The notes: generated by a model not told the origin, from the letters alone. Shown: positions 15,518-24,550, counted from the stretch's first letter. The stretch: DNA of 64,000 nt from Promicromonospora sukumoe (GCF_014137995.1 NZ_JACGWV010000001.1:1550001-1614000), one strand, 5' to 3'. Numbers and translations are program-made.

Positions 15518-18466
15518 TCAGCCCAGGACGAGCTGACCCGTGCTGTTGACCCACATGAACGCGGAGCCCGCGGCGATGAGCACCGCGGACAGCACGTAGA
15601 ACCAGACCCACATGCGGTGCCCCGCGATGCGCAGCAGCACGGCCAGCCCGAACGCGGCGGTCCCGAAGGCGGGCGCCGCGAGGAACGGGTCGCCGCCCTG
15701 GGCGTCCTGCGTGACCAGCACGTACACGGCGGCCACGAGCAGCAGCCGGGGCACCCAGCGCAGCAGGGCGCCGAGCAGCCGCAGCGGCCACGGCCGCTTG
15801 CGCGGCGCGACCGGGGCCTGCGCCACGGGACGCTGCTTGCCCTTCTGCCGGGCGGGCGCGCCCTGCGGCCGGGCCGGCTGCGCGACCTGCGGGCGACCCG
15901 CGACGGGCCGCTGGACGGCGGTGGGCGCCACGGCCGGCTGCGCCGTCGGCTTCCGGGTGGGCTGCCTGACGGGCTGCGCCGTCGGACGCGCGACCTGCTG
16001 CCGGGTGGGCTGCTGCTGCGTGGGCTGCGCCGTCGGCTGCCGGCCGGGCTGCACCGCGGGCATCGGCCGGGTGGCGCGCACGGACGGGCTGGGCGCGGCC
16101 TGCCGCGGCGCCGGGCCGAGGTGCTTGACCGGGCTCTTGCGCGGCTGGAACGACTGCGGCGGCGGGGCCGCACCGGAGCCGCCCGCACCGGAGCCGGCCG
16201 AACCGGACACGGCCGACCCGATCGGGGTCGCGGACCTCGTCCTGCTGGTGACGGGCGCCCGCTTGCTCGCCGGAGCGGGCTCGGGGTTGCGGAACGCGCG
16301 CCAGCCGCGGAGCGTGTCGGCGTGCCCGTCCGGGGGAGTCGTGACCTGCCAGCGCATCGCCTGCCAGATCCAGTCCTTGATCTCGGCCGGGGTGCGGCCG
16401 CCGGCCATCTCCGCACCGATCTCGGCGACGTGGTTCGCCACGACCTGCTCCGCGGCGCCGTCGAACCCGTCCGCGTGCACCTCGGTCAGGACGCTCATCA
16501 GCGCCCGGTCGTACACGAGGGCGTGCCAGGGCTCCGGCACCCGGGTGGGCGTTACGTCGTCCGACCGGTCCAGGCCGCGCCGGAACCTCTTGGTGTGGCC
16601 CTTGCCGGACAGCATCTCCGTCGCCGGGAGTGCGGCGACCTCGGCCGCCGTCACGCCGTCACTGACGAGCTGCGAGGTGAGCAGGAGCGTCGGGTCCGGC
16701 GTCGTGCTCGCGATCCGGGCGCGCACCACGCTCGCGATGTTCTCCAGCGGCGGCCGGTGGTTCGGCTGGTACCGGGTCATCGCCAGGATCAGCGACTGCA
16801 GGTGCCGGTCGATGACCGGCGGCTCGACGCCCGCGGCCTCCGCCACCTCGGCGTCGACCAGGTCGGCGGGCTCCAGGTCCCGGCCCAGGAAGTTCAGGTC
16901 CAGCGGCAGGTCACCCGTCGCCGCGTGCACGAGGAGCAGGCCCAGGCTGTACACGTCGGACCGCGGGTGCACCCGGCGCCCGAACAGCTCCGGCGCCATG
17001 TACGACATGGTCCCCGCCGGCTGCGTCGACGTCGCGGCGTCGAAGACCTTGGCGATGCCCAGGTCGATGAGCACCGCGCGGTCGCCGTCGACCATGATGT
17101 TCGCCGGCTTGAGGTCCCGGTGCAGGCAGCGCTCCTCCTGCAGCACGAGCAGCGCGTCCACGATCTGCCGGGCCAGGCCCAGCGCCTGCGCGCCGGTCAG
17201 CGGCCCCTCCTCGCGCACCCGGTCCCGCAGCGTGGTGCCCGGCACGAGCTCCATCGCGAACCACGGCTGCGTCGCGTCCAGGCCCGCCTCGACGAAGCGC
17301 GGGAAGCCCCGGCCGTCCAGGCGCTCCAGCAGGTGCGCCTCCTGCGCGAAGCGCTCGCGGGCGTCGTCGTGCAGGCCGGTCAGCACCTTGAGGGCGACCT
17401 GGGTGCCGTCGTCGGCCCGCGCCTCGTAGACGTGCGCGAAACCACCGTGGCCCAGCGCCTCCGCGAGCGTGAACCGGCCCAGGCGCTCGCCGCTCGCGGG
17501 GATGCGCCGCACGGGGCGCATCGGGAGTGAGGCGGCGCGGGGGGCGGGTGCTGGGCTTGGTGCGGGCAGCGGAGGGAGCGGGGGAGTGGGGTCCGCTTCG
17601 GCCGGGTCTGGGGACGCTTCGGCCGACGCCGGGGTGGGGGCGTCGGGCTCGGCGGAGGCGGGAGCTGCTGCCTCGACGACGACGGGGGCGGCGGGTGCGG
17701 CAGCGGCGGGCTCGGCGGTCGGCGATGCTGCCTCGGCGGCGGGCGGTGCGGGGACGGGCTCGTCGACAGGAGGAGCGGGAACTGGCTCGTAGGCGGGCAC
17801 TGCCTCGTCGACGGGCTCGGGCTCCACGGCTGACTCGGCTTCGTCGGCCGACTCGGCCGGCGGCGCGGGCACAGGCTCGACGACGGCCTTCGCCTCGACG
17901 GCGGGTTCCCCGACCGGCTCGGACTCGTTGACGGGCTCAGCCGACTCTGCCGACTCACCCAGCTCGGCCGACTCGACCGGCGGCGCGGGCACAGGCTCGG
18001 CTTCGGCCGAATCGACGGGTTCGGTCTCGTCGACCGGCCCGTCGTCCTCGGCCCGGTCGGCCGGTTCTGCGACCAGCCCGGCGTCGTCGACCGGCGGCGC
18101 AGGCACGCCGTCGTCGGCCGAACCGGCCTTGGCAGCGGCCTCCCCGAGCGACACGGGCTCGTCGTGCGGCCCGGCTGGCGGCGCGGGGACCGGCTCGGGT
18201 CCCTCGGCCGACGCGGCTGCCGATGCGGCCCCCGTGGTCGGCGGCGGCGGGACGGGCGCGAGCTCCAGGGTCGGCTCCAGGGTTGGCTTCGAGGTCGGCG
18301 CGAAGGCCGGCTCAGGTGCCGGCTCCGTGGCCAGCGGCGCGGGGACGGGCATGAGCTCCGGGGTCGGCGGGAGGGCCGCTGCGGGCCCGGGATCGGTTGA
18401 CGGGACCGGCCCGGGGCCGACGGTCGCGGCCGCGACCTCGCCGACGCCGGGTGCTGGTGACGTCAT
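15518..18466 (-). CDS. Membrane-anchored Ser/Thr protein kinase with long acidic Pro-rich N terminus
   Basis: A 982-residue Hanks-type kinase. Residues 1-320 are Pro/Ala/Glu/Val-rich with recurring VPAPP blocks and are probably disordered. The kinase domain runs about 328-600: glycine loop LGHGGFAHVYEA (about 336-347), HRDLKPANIM (about 446), DLGIAK in place of DFG (about 466) and MAPELFG (about 487). A segment of about 80 residues, VYDRALMSVLTEVHADGFDG to LRGWRAFRN (about 648-730), is shared with the kinase at 30286 and I do not recognise it. A Gln/Pro/Thr-rich stretch and three hydrophobic helices (about 895-980) follow. No extracellular sensor is seen. Substrate and signal are unknown. Confidence 0.88.
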   Translation of the reverse strand: MTSPAPGVGEVAAATVGPGPVPSTDPGPAAALPPTPELMPVPAPLATEPAPEPAFAPTSKPTLEPTLELAPVPPPPTTGAASAAASAEGPEPVPAPPAGPHDEPVSLGEAAAKAGSADDGVPAPPVDDAGLVAEPADRAEDDGPVDETEPVDSAEAEPVPAPPVESAELGESAESAEPVNESEPVGEPAVEAKAVVEPVPAPPAESADEAESAVEPEPVDEAVPAYEPVPAPPVDEPVPAPPAAEAASPTAEPAAAAPAAPVVVEAAAPASAEPDAPTPASAEASPDPAEADPTPPLPPLPAPSPAPAPRAASLPMRPVRRIPASGERLGRFTLAEALGHGGFAHVYEARADDGTQVALKVLTGLHDDARERFAQEAHLLERLDGRGFPRFVEAGLDATQPWFAMELVPGTTLRDRVREEGPLTGAQALGLARQIVDALLVLQEERCLHRDLKPANIMVDGDRAVLIDLGIAKVFDAATSTQPAGTMSYMAPELFGRRVHPRSDVYSLGLLLVHAATGDLPLDLNFLGRDLEPADLVDAEVAEAAGVEPPVIDRHLQSLILAMTRYQPNHRPPLENIASVVRARIASTTPDPTLLLTSQLVSDGVTAAEVAALPATEMLSGKGHTKRFRRGLDRSDDVTPTRVPEPWHALVYDRALMSVLTEVHADGFDGAAEQVVANHVAEIGAEMAGGRTPAEIKDWIWQAMRWQVTTPPDGHADTLRGWRAFRNPEPAPASKRAPVTSRTRSATPIGSAVSGSAGSGAGGSGAAPPPQSFQPRKSPVKHLGPAPRQAAPSPSVRATRPMPAVQPGRQPTAQPTQQQPTRQQVARPTAQPVRQPTRKPTAQPAVAPTAVQRPVAGRPQVAQPARPQGAPARQKGKQRPVAQAPVAPRKRPWPLRLLGALLRWVPRLLLVAAVYVLVTQDAQGGDPFLAAPAFGTAAFGLAVLLRIAGHRMWVWFYVLSAVLIAAGSAFMWVNSTGQLVLG

Positions 18467-18530
18467 GCCGGAAAACCTACCAGCGGACCTCCGCCGAGCG
18501 GACTAAAGTCCACCGCCGCGCCGCACTCCC

Positions 18531-18690
18531 GTTGACCACAGCACCTCCTGCCAGAACGACCCCCGCCGTGGCAGCAACCGCTGTGCTCAACCCCGCCCCA
18601 GCCCCGTCGAGCAGCCGTTGAGCAGCCCCCTTGAGCACAGCGGTTGCTGCCGGCGAGGCCCCCGGGGTGGCAGGAACTGCTGTGGTCAAC
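18531..18690. repeat. Four-arm nested palindrome
   Basis: Four related arms of 21-23 bases: 18531-18553 (starts GTTGACCACAGC), 18570-18590 (ends CTGTGCTCAA), 18631-18651 (starts TTGAGCACAGC) and 18668-18690 (ends CTGTGGTCAAC). The inner pair is a perfect complement; the outer pair matches at 21 of 23. Neighbouring arms also pair, so the DNA could form one nested hairpin or two hairpins in inverted order. It ends 23 bases before the MerR stop. Confidence 0.85.
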
Positions 18691-18712
18691 GCCGTCGCCG
18701 TACCGCCCGGGG

Positions 18713-19072
18713 TCACACGCCCTGACTGCGGTACCAGCGGATCTTTTCCCGCAGGCGCTCCTGCTGGACGCGCAGCGCGTCGATCGACTCCTGCACCCGC
18801 CGGTCGTGCTCGTCCAGCAGCGCGACGCGCGCCGCCAGGGTCGCCTCGTCCAGCGACAGCTCGGCGTAGCGCTTGAGGTCCGCGATCGGCATGCCGGTGT
18901 CGCGCAGGCAGTGCACCAGGTCGAGCCAGCCCAGGTCGTCCTGCGTGTAGGCGCGGTGCCCGCCGGACGTCCGCGCGATGGGCCGCAGGATGCCCTCGCG
19001 CTCGTAGTACCGCAGCGTGTCGATGCTGAAGCCCGAGACCTCGGCGGCCTGCGCGGGCGAATACGTGATCAT
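18713..19072 (-). CDS. MerR-family transcriptional regulator
   Basis: A 119-residue protein with a MerR winged helix (SPAQAAEVSGFSIDTLRYYEREG, residues 4-26; SGGHRAYTQDDLGWLDLVHCLRDTGM after it) and a C-terminal dimer helix (LDEHDRRVQESIDALRVQQERLREKI). There is no effector-binding domain beyond the helix. The ATG at 19072 is chosen because the long upstream frame reads back into the divergent gene. The cognate operator lies in the 52-base gap to the aldo/keto reductase, so it most likely controls that gene and itself. The inducer is unknown. Confidence 0.9.
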   Translation of the reverse strand: MITYSPAQAAEVSGFSIDTLRYYEREGILRPIARTSGGHRAYTQDDLGWLDLVHCLRDTGMPIADLKRYAELSLDEATLAARVALLDEHDRRVQESIDALRVQQERLREKIRWYRSQGV

Positions 19073-19087
19073 CCTCAGATCCTCCCC

Positions 19088-19109
19088 TTGACCTGGAGCG
19101 CGCTCCAGG
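19088..19109 (+). promoter_or_regulatory. MerR-type operator/promoter
   Basis: A -35 box TTGACC (19088-19093) runs into a perfect dyad CCTGGAGCG|CGCTCCAGG (19092-19109). A dyad placed in a long -35/-10 spacer is the hallmark of MerR-activated promoters. It lies 16 bases from both the divergent MerR and the aldo/keto reductase start codons. Confidence 0.85.
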
Positions 19110-19124
19110 GATTTCGCTGCTCCC

Positions 19125-20108
19125 ATGACCACACCTGCCATGACCACCACACAGCACGCCCCCGCCGAGCGCCTCGTGCTCGGCGCCATGACGTTCGGCA
19201 CCGCCGTCGACGAGACCACGGCCTTCGAGCTCCTGGACCGGTTCGTCGACGCCGGCGGCCGCTGGATCGACACCGCCGACTGCTACGCCTTCTGGGCCAG
19301 CGAGTCCGGCTACGGCGGGCAGAGCGAGGAGGTGCTCGGCCGCTGGCTCGCCGCCCGCCCCGGCATGCGCGACCGCGTGCTGCTCTCCACGAAGTTCGGT
19401 GCCGAGCCGCGTGACGCCGCCGACTGGCCCGCCTCGCGCACCGGCCTCTCCGCCGCCGCGGTCCGCGCGCAGCTCGCGGGCAGCCTGCGCAGGCTCGGCA
19501 CCGACCACGTCGACCTGGCCTGGGCCCACATGGAGGACCGTTCCGTCCCGGTCGAGGAGACCGCCGACGCCTGCGCCGCCCTCGTGTCCGACGGCCTCAC
19601 CGCCCGCATCGGCACCTCGAACCACCCCGCGTGGCGGGTCGAGCGGGCCCGCAGCCACGCCGTCGGGCAGGGGAAGGAGCCGTTCGGCGTGGTCCAGCAC
19701 GCCTACAGCTACCTCCAGCCGCGCCCTGGCACGCTGACGGGGAACCACCGGTTCGGCTGGCTGGACGACGAGCTCGTCGACCTCGCCGCCGTCGAGCACC
19801 TGGACGTCTGGGCGTACACGCCGCTGCTGTCCGGCGCGTACGACAACCCGGCCAAGCCGATCCCCGAGGTCTTCGACCACCCGGGAAGCACGCGGCGGCT
19901 GGCGGTGCTCGACGACGTCGCGGCCGAGCTCGACGCGTCCCGCGGCCAGGTGGTGCTGGCCTGGCTGGCTGCCCGCGGCATCCACCCGATGCTCGGCGGC
20001 AGCAAGCCGGCCCAGCTCGACACGGCGCTGGCGGCGCTCACCCTGCCCCTCACTCGCGAACAGGCGACAAGGCTGAGCGAGGTGGACGTCACCCCACCCG
20101 CCGCCTGA
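19125..20108 (+). CDS. Aldo/keto reductase
   Basis: A 327-residue NADPH-dependent oxidoreductase of the AKR fold. The catalytic set is visible as Asp and Tyr in DTADCYAFW (about 49-57) and Lys in STKFGAEP (about 88-95), with the strand VDLAWAHMEDRSVPVEET where the catalytic His lies. The C-terminal cofactor part reads RGIHPMLGGSKPAQL. The first ATG at 19125 is only 16 bases from the operator; a second ATG at 19140 is possible. Control by the divergent MerR protein is likely. Substrate is unknown, probably an aldehyde or ketone. Confidence 0.9.
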   Translation: MTTPAMTTTQHAPAERLVLGAMTFGTAVDETTAFELLDRFVDAGGRWIDTADCYAFWASESGYGGQSEEVLGRWLAARPGMRDRVLLSTKFGAEPRDAADWPASRTGLSAAAVRAQLAGSLRRLGTDHVDLAWAHMEDRSVPVEETADACAALVSDGLTARIGTSNHPAWRVERARSHAVGQGKEPFGVVQHAYSYLQPRPGTLTGNHRFGWLDDELVDLAAVEHLDVWAYTPLLSGAYDNPAKPIPEVFDHPGSTRRLAVLDDVAAELDASRGQVVLAWLAARGIHPMLGGSKPAQLDTALAALTLPLTREQATRLSEVDVTPPAA

Positions 20109-20110
20109 CC

Positions 20111-20173
20111 CGTTGAGTGCTGGATATTCGCCCTTCGGAGCGTTCCGGGAGGGCGAATATCCAGCACTCAACG
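20111..20173. terminator. Family-A palindrome, intergenic copy
   Basis: Perfect 24-base arms (20111-20134 and 20150-20173) starting CGTTGAGTGCTGGATATTCG, loop of 15 bases. It starts three bases after the reductase stop and lies 22 bases from the convergent HtaA-protein stop, as a bidirectional terminator would. Confidence 0.85.
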
Positions 20174-20195
20174 AGGCCGGCTCGGGCGGGGTAGG

Positions 20196-20660
20196 TCAGG
20201 CGAGGTCGATCGTGACCGGCTCGAACGGGGTCGCGACCGGGTAGCTGCCGCCCCACAGCTTCGCGCCGTCCTCCGTGAGCTCGACCTGCGCCCAGGTGAG
20301 GCGGGCGCCGTCGGCCGAACGTTCCGGGGCGCCGGCCAGGCGGAACGCGACCGTGCGCACGTCCGACTCGCGGTCGCGGATCGACATGGTCCAGTCCGCG
20401 CCGCCGTCGGCCGGGGCGTCGACCTCGATGTCGGCGACCTCGCCGACGAACGAGCCGAAGTGCCCGATGAAGATCACGGAGCCGGTGAACGCGAACGTCG
20501 AGGAGTCCGCGGACACCTCAGGAGTACGTTCCGGGTCGAGCGGGAAGTGGAACGAGGCGCCGCTGCCGCCCACTGCGTCGTCCTGCACGATGCGGCCGCC
20601 CGGCGCCCCCATCACGTACATCAACAGGCTTGCCTTGATCTCCCAGTCCAGATGAGCCAC
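20196..20660 (-). CDS. HtaA-domain protein without signal peptide
   Basis: A 154-residue protein made of one HtaA domain. The start LDWEIKASLLMYVMG matches the opening strand of HtaA repeats (LxWGIKxSFxxYV), and the segment FAFTGSVIFIGHFGSFVGEVADIEV matches the central F-G-H-x-G pattern. HtaA domains of corynebacteria bind haem on the cell surface. Here there is no signal peptide, no lipobox and no sorting or membrane segment, so it should be cytoplasmic unless a partner exports it. The usual His/Tyr haem ligands cannot be assigned with certainty. AGGAG lies about 12 bases before the GTG. Confidence 0.7.
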   Translation of the reverse strand: MAHLDWEIKASLLMYVMGAPGGRIVQDDAVGGSGASFHFPLDPERTPEVSADSSTFAFTGSVIFIGHFGSFVGEVADIEVDAPADGGADWTMSIRDRESDVRTVAFRLAGAPERSADGARLTWAQVELTEDGAKLWGGSYPVATPFEPVTIDLA

Positions 20661-20826
20661 GCGAGAACCGTACTCCTACCTGGGGATACGTACCGCTTCG
20701 TTCCGTGCACGACGACGGCGCCGCACCCGGGCGGGGCGGCCGCGTCGCCGCCCGTTCACGGCCGTGTCGCCGGGCCGACGGCGGCGGGTCTTGCCCCGGT
20801 CACCGGGCCCGTCCAGGCTCGGCCGC

Positions 20827-21918
20827 ATGAGGACCACCCCACGCGGCGTCGTCGCCGCCCGTACCGCAGCAGCCCTCGCCGTGACCCTCGTGGGCGCGCT
20901 GGCCCTGGGCGCAGCCCCGGCGTCCGCCACCCCGGCCGGTCACCACCACCGCACCTTCGACCTCCAGGCCCACCGCGGCGGCATCGCGCTCACCGTCGAG
21001 AACACGCTCCCGGCCTTCGACAACGCCCTCGCGCTCGGCGTCAGCACGCTGGAGCTGGACGTGCAGATCACGCGGGACGGGTACGCCGTCGTCACGCACG
21101 ACCGCGACCCGAGCCCCGCCAAGTGCGTCGACACCGAGCCGGCGTTCCCGGGCGACCCGCAGTTCCCGTACGTGCCGAACAAGACGTACATCAAGGACCT
21201 CACGCTCGCCCAGGTCCGCACGATTGACTGCGGGTCGCTGCGCCAGCCGCAGTTCCCCGGGCAGGAGCTGCACCCGGGCGAGCGCATGCCGCTGCTGTCC
21301 GAGGTCCTCGCGCTGGTCAACCGCCACCGCGCGCACCAGGTCATGCTCAACATCGAGACCAAGGTCGAGGCGGGCGCCCCCGAGCAGACGGCGCCGCGCG
21401 AGCAGTTCGTGCAGGTCGTCGCGCGTGAGGTCCGCAAGGCCCGGCTGGTCGACCAGGTGACGATCCAGAGCTTCGACTGGGGCTCGCTGATGCGGATGAG
21501 CGAGGTCGAGCCGCGGTTCGGGCTCGTGGCGCTGACCAACGGCCAGCAGTTCCTCCAGGTCGGCGTCGACGGCGCGTCCCCGTGGCTCGGCGGCCTGGAC
21601 ATCGACGACTTCCCGGGCTCGATCCAGCAGAAGTTCGTCGCGGCCGCCGCCTCCTTCGGCGCCGACGCCGTCTCGCCCGTGCACGGCGACCCGCAGGGTG
21701 GTGGCGTGAACGACCCGGGCTACGTGCCCTTCACCACGCCCGAGCTCGTCCGCGCCGCGCACCGCGCCGGGATGGACGTCGTCCCGTGGACCGTCGACGA
21801 CCGCGCCACGATCGAGTCGCTGATGGACATCGGCGTCGACGGCCTCATCACCGACCGCCCGGACCTGCTGCGCACGATCATGGCGGAGCGCCACCTCAAG
21901 CTCCCGAAGCGCTACTGA
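20827..21918 (+). CDS. Secreted glycerophosphodiester phosphodiesterase
   Basis: A 363-residue GDPD enzyme that hydrolyses glycerophosphodiesters to glycerol-3-phosphate and an alcohol. A signal peptide is clear: MRTTPRG, a hydrophobic run VVAARTAAALAVTLVGALAL, and an ASA cleavage region near residue 34. The TIM-barrel motifs are AHRGG (His49, Arg50) with ENT (Glu59), ELDVQ (Glu76, Asp78) and His91 in THDRDPS. The C-terminal VPWTVDDRATIESLMDIGVDGLITDRPD is the usual GDPD ending. The ATG at 20827 is preferred over the longer frame because it starts the signal peptide. Metal dependence is inferred from the family. Confidence 0.92.
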   Translation: MRTTPRGVVAARTAAALAVTLVGALALGAAPASATPAGHHHRTFDLQAHRGGIALTVENTLPAFDNALALGVSTLELDVQITRDGYAVVTHDRDPSPAKCVDTEPAFPGDPQFPYVPNKTYIKDLTLAQVRTIDCGSLRQPQFPGQELHPGERMPLLSEVLALVNRHRAHQVMLNIETKVEAGAPEQTAPREQFVQVVAREVRKARLVDQVTIQSFDWGSLMRMSEVEPRFGLVALTNGQQFLQVGVDGASPWLGGLDIDDFPGSIQQKFVAAAASFGADAVSPVHGDPQGGGVNDPGYVPFTTPELVRAAHRAGMDVVPWTVDDRATIESLMDIGVDGLITDRPDLLRTIMAERHLKLPKRY

Positions 21919-21929
21919 CCCACCCCCTT

Positions 21930-21992
21930 CGTTGAGTGCTGGCTATTTGTCCTTTCGGTGCGGCCGGAAGGACAAATAGCCAGCACTCAACG
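21930..21992. terminator. Family-A palindrome, intergenic copy
   Basis: Perfect 25-base arms at 21930-21954 and 21968-21992, starting CGTTGAGTGCTGGCTATTTG. Compared with the copy at 20111 both arms have changed together (A to C at the variable base, CGCCC to TGTCC). It lies between two convergent stops, 11 and 15 bases away. Confidence 0.85.
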
Positions 21993-22007
21993 AGGGTGCA
22001 CGTCCAG

Positions 22008-24476
22008 CTAGTGCTGCTTGAACTTGACCGTGCCGATCTCCGGGTCGTAGTCGTACGTGCCGGTGAAGCCCCAGTTGATCCAGCCGCCGTCGCCCTTGTT
22101 CTTCACGGTGCCCGACGTCATGCCGATCACGTCCATGCCGTCGACCGTCGCCAGGTGCACGAACCCGAACAGGTTGCTGAACGAGAAGTTCCCGAAGTCC
22201 TTCACGACCAGGATGTTCTTGTCGGGGAAGGCCGCCGAGTACTCGTCCAGCAGGGAGTGCACCCGCTCGGCCCGGTCCTTCGGCACGTCACCGTCGTAGT
22301 CGGTGCCGGGGTAGGTGCCCTCGGTGAACTTGGGCGACTTGTTGTCCACGTACTGCGCGCCGACGTCGTGCTTGGAGTCGGCGTTGGCCGTCGGCGGGTC
22401 GGAGAAGTCGTCGCTGTAGTAGTCGGCGGGCTGCACGAAGTCCTTGGCCCGGCACTGCGGGGCGGGCGACATGGTCTGCTTGTTGCCGTCGACGTCGGTC
22501 ACCTCGAACGACGACTCCGACAGCGTCCGTTCCTCGTCGATCTGCGTCCACGAGGCCTTGAACAGGTCCAGGCCCTCCCAGGTCAGGCCCATCTCGCCGC
22601 CCTCGCTGACCTTCGTGGCGTCGTAGCTCAGCTCGCGCACGTTGGCGTAGTCCTCGGCGGAGTCGTACAGGGTGCCGCCCGACGAGTCCTCCCCGTCGAT
22701 CTCGACGTCGTCCTTGATCAGGTTGCCCTCCCGGTCGCGGGGGAAGACCTCGTCGATCACCGGGCCGAGCTGCTCGCGCAGCTCCGGGTACTGGTTGAAG
22801 TCGATGATGAGCTCCCGCTTGGACAGGGTGCCCGCCTCCTCCGACTTCTTGTACCCGCCGCCCACCGTGAACCCGTACGGCAGCGCAACGGACACGTCGA
22901 TGCCCGCCTTGTAGAGGGTCCGCATCACCTGGTCGTCCATCGAGATGATCAGCTTGGCCGGCTTGCCGTCCTTGTCCCAGGAGACGGTGGTGCTCGTGGT
23001 GCCCTTCCACTCCATGCCCACCTGGCCGCTGCCGCTGCCCGAGCCGGAGCTGGTCGGCTTCCCGTCCGGCCCCTTGGTGAACGGCTGCTTGCCGCCCAGC
23101 TTGGCGCCGATCAGGAAGCCCCCGATGTCCGACGACGTGTACGTGGCCGACCGGCTGCCGTCCGAGAACCGCCGGTCCTCGATCTGGATCTCGCCCTCGT
23201 AGCCGCCCTCGATGCTGCCCTTCAGCGAGAACGCGCCGAGCTCGCCCTTCATGCTCAGCCCGCCCTTGAGCTTGACCTTCTTGATGTCGCTGTCGGCCTC
23301 GGCCAGCTCGTGGTGCTCCGGCTCCTCGCTGCGCAGGTCCTCGGCGCGCTCCTGGTCGCTGTGGTCGCAGTGCACCGCCGGGATCGTGCCCGCGGTCCAG
23401 CAGTACGGCTGGTTGGCGTTCACGCTGTCGTACTTCTTGTACCAGTCGATCCAGTCCTGGGCCTTCTGCATGTCCGCGAACTCGTACGTCTTGTCCTTCG
23501 CGTACCCCGTGATGCCGGCGATGTCGAAGCTGACCGGCGAGCCGCCCACGTCGCTGCCGCTCAGCCCCGCCCCGGTCTCGACGCCGCGCAGCACGTGCAC
23601 GCGGATGCGCCCGTCGCCGAGCTTCTCGATCAGGGTGCCGTTGCTGCCGCCCCACCGGAAGAACAGGAACTGGATCTTGGTCTCGTCGACGTGCCCCGTC
23701 GCCTGTACGACGCACGGCGGCTCGATCGAGCCGTACTTCTCGGAGACGCAGTTCGCCAGCTCGCCCGCGCGGGCCGCGCGCTCCCGGCCGGGCCCCGACT
23801 CCTCGTAGGCCGCCCACTCCTCCTCGCAGCCCTTCGGCACCGGCCACTCCCGGCAGCCGATCTGCACGCGCGGGGGAGCGTCCTCGTCGAGGTCCTCGAC
23901 CGAGGGCGTCGCGTTGACGCAGCTCGGGTCCTCCGGGTCGTCCTTCGGCCCGCCCCGGGTGCCGGTCATGCAGTCGACGAAGTCCCCGATCTCGTCCTCG
24001 GGGTACACCTGGTCCGCGGGGTCGCGCTCGCCGTGCCCGGCGGGCCCGTGCTCGGTCAGGCAGGGCTGCGGCACAGGGGTCCAGACGCAGTCCACCTGCA
24101 CGACGGCGGTACCGTCCACCTCGTCGAACGTCACGTCCGAGGCACACGAGCCCGACGGCGGCCCGTACTCCTCCCCGGGGCCGGGCTCACCGGTGCCGTC
24201 GTCGTCGACGCAGTACTCGACGCCCTCTTCCTTGACGATCGGGTCGACGGCGCACAACCACTGCTCGCCGATGTCCGCCGCCACCGGCGTCGCCGCCGCG
24301 AACACGATGCCGACCACCAGCAACAGCAGGCCGATCACCGCGACGTACTCCGTCAGCGCCTGCCCCGACTCGTGCTCGGGGCGCCGGCGACCGCCCCGGA
24401 GACGGGCACGGCGGCGACGGTCCCCCTGGACGCCTTCGCTCATCCCCTCAAGGTAGGGACGCCGCGGGCGGGTCAC
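22008..24476 (-). CDS. Large extracellular protein with pseudopilin-like N-terminal anchor
   Basis: I do not recognise a named family over most of this 822-residue protein. Residues 1-37 are Arg-rich and cytoplasmic-looking. Then comes ESGQALTEYVAVIGLLLLVV: a Gly followed by a hydrophobic helix with Glu at +5, the layout of type IV/Flp prepilins and TadE-type pseudopilins. About 760 extracellular residues follow: a Cys-rich half with many paired Cys (VDCVW, GSCAS, IGCREW), then repetitive beta-like stretches (KLKGGLSMKGELGAFSLKGS, GFTVGGGYKK). No enzyme motif is seen. GTG at 24476 or ATG at 24443 could be the start. It stands alone, with no Tad genes nearby. Confidence 0.75.
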   Translation of the reverse strand: MTRPRRPYLEGMSEGVQGDRRRRARLRGGRRRPEHESGQALTEYVAVIGLLLLVVGIVFAAATPVAADIGEQWLCAVDPIVKEEGVEYCVDDDGTGEPGPGEEYGPPSGSCASDVTFDEVDGTAVVQVDCVWTPVPQPCLTEHGPAGHGERDPADQVYPEDEIGDFVDCMTGTRGGPKDDPEDPSCVNATPSVEDLDEDAPPRVQIGCREWPVPKGCEEEWAAYEESGPGRERAARAGELANCVSEKYGSIEPPCVVQATGHVDETKIQFLFFRWGGSNGTLIEKLGDGRIRVHVLRGVETGAGLSGSDVGGSPVSFDIAGITGYAKDKTYEFADMQKAQDWIDWYKKYDSVNANQPYCWTAGTIPAVHCDHSDQERAEDLRSEEPEHHELAEADSDIKKVKLKGGLSMKGELGAFSLKGSIEGGYEGEIQIEDRRFSDGSRSATYTSSDIGGFLIGAKLGGKQPFTKGPDGKPTSSGSGSGSGQVGMEWKGTTSTTVSWDKDGKPAKLIISMDDQVMRTLYKAGIDVSVALPYGFTVGGGYKKSEEAGTLSKRELIIDFNQYPELREQLGPVIDEVFPRDREGNLIKDDVEIDGEDSSGGTLYDSAEDYANVRELSYDATKVSEGGEMGLTWEGLDLFKASWTQIDEERTLSESSFEVTDVDGNKQTMSPAPQCRAKDFVQPADYYSDDFSDPPTANADSKHDVGAQYVDNKSPKFTEGTYPGTDYDGDVPKDRAERVHSLLDEYSAAFPDKNILVVKDFGNFSFSNLFGFVHLATVDGMDVIGMTSGTVKNKGDGGWINWGFTGTYDYDPEIGTVKFKQH

Positions 24477-24550
24477 GACGGCCCGGCGACCCAGTCACGC
24501 GCCCAGAGAATCCTGGGGCCGTGGGCCCAGATCTGGGGTCTGACCTGCGG

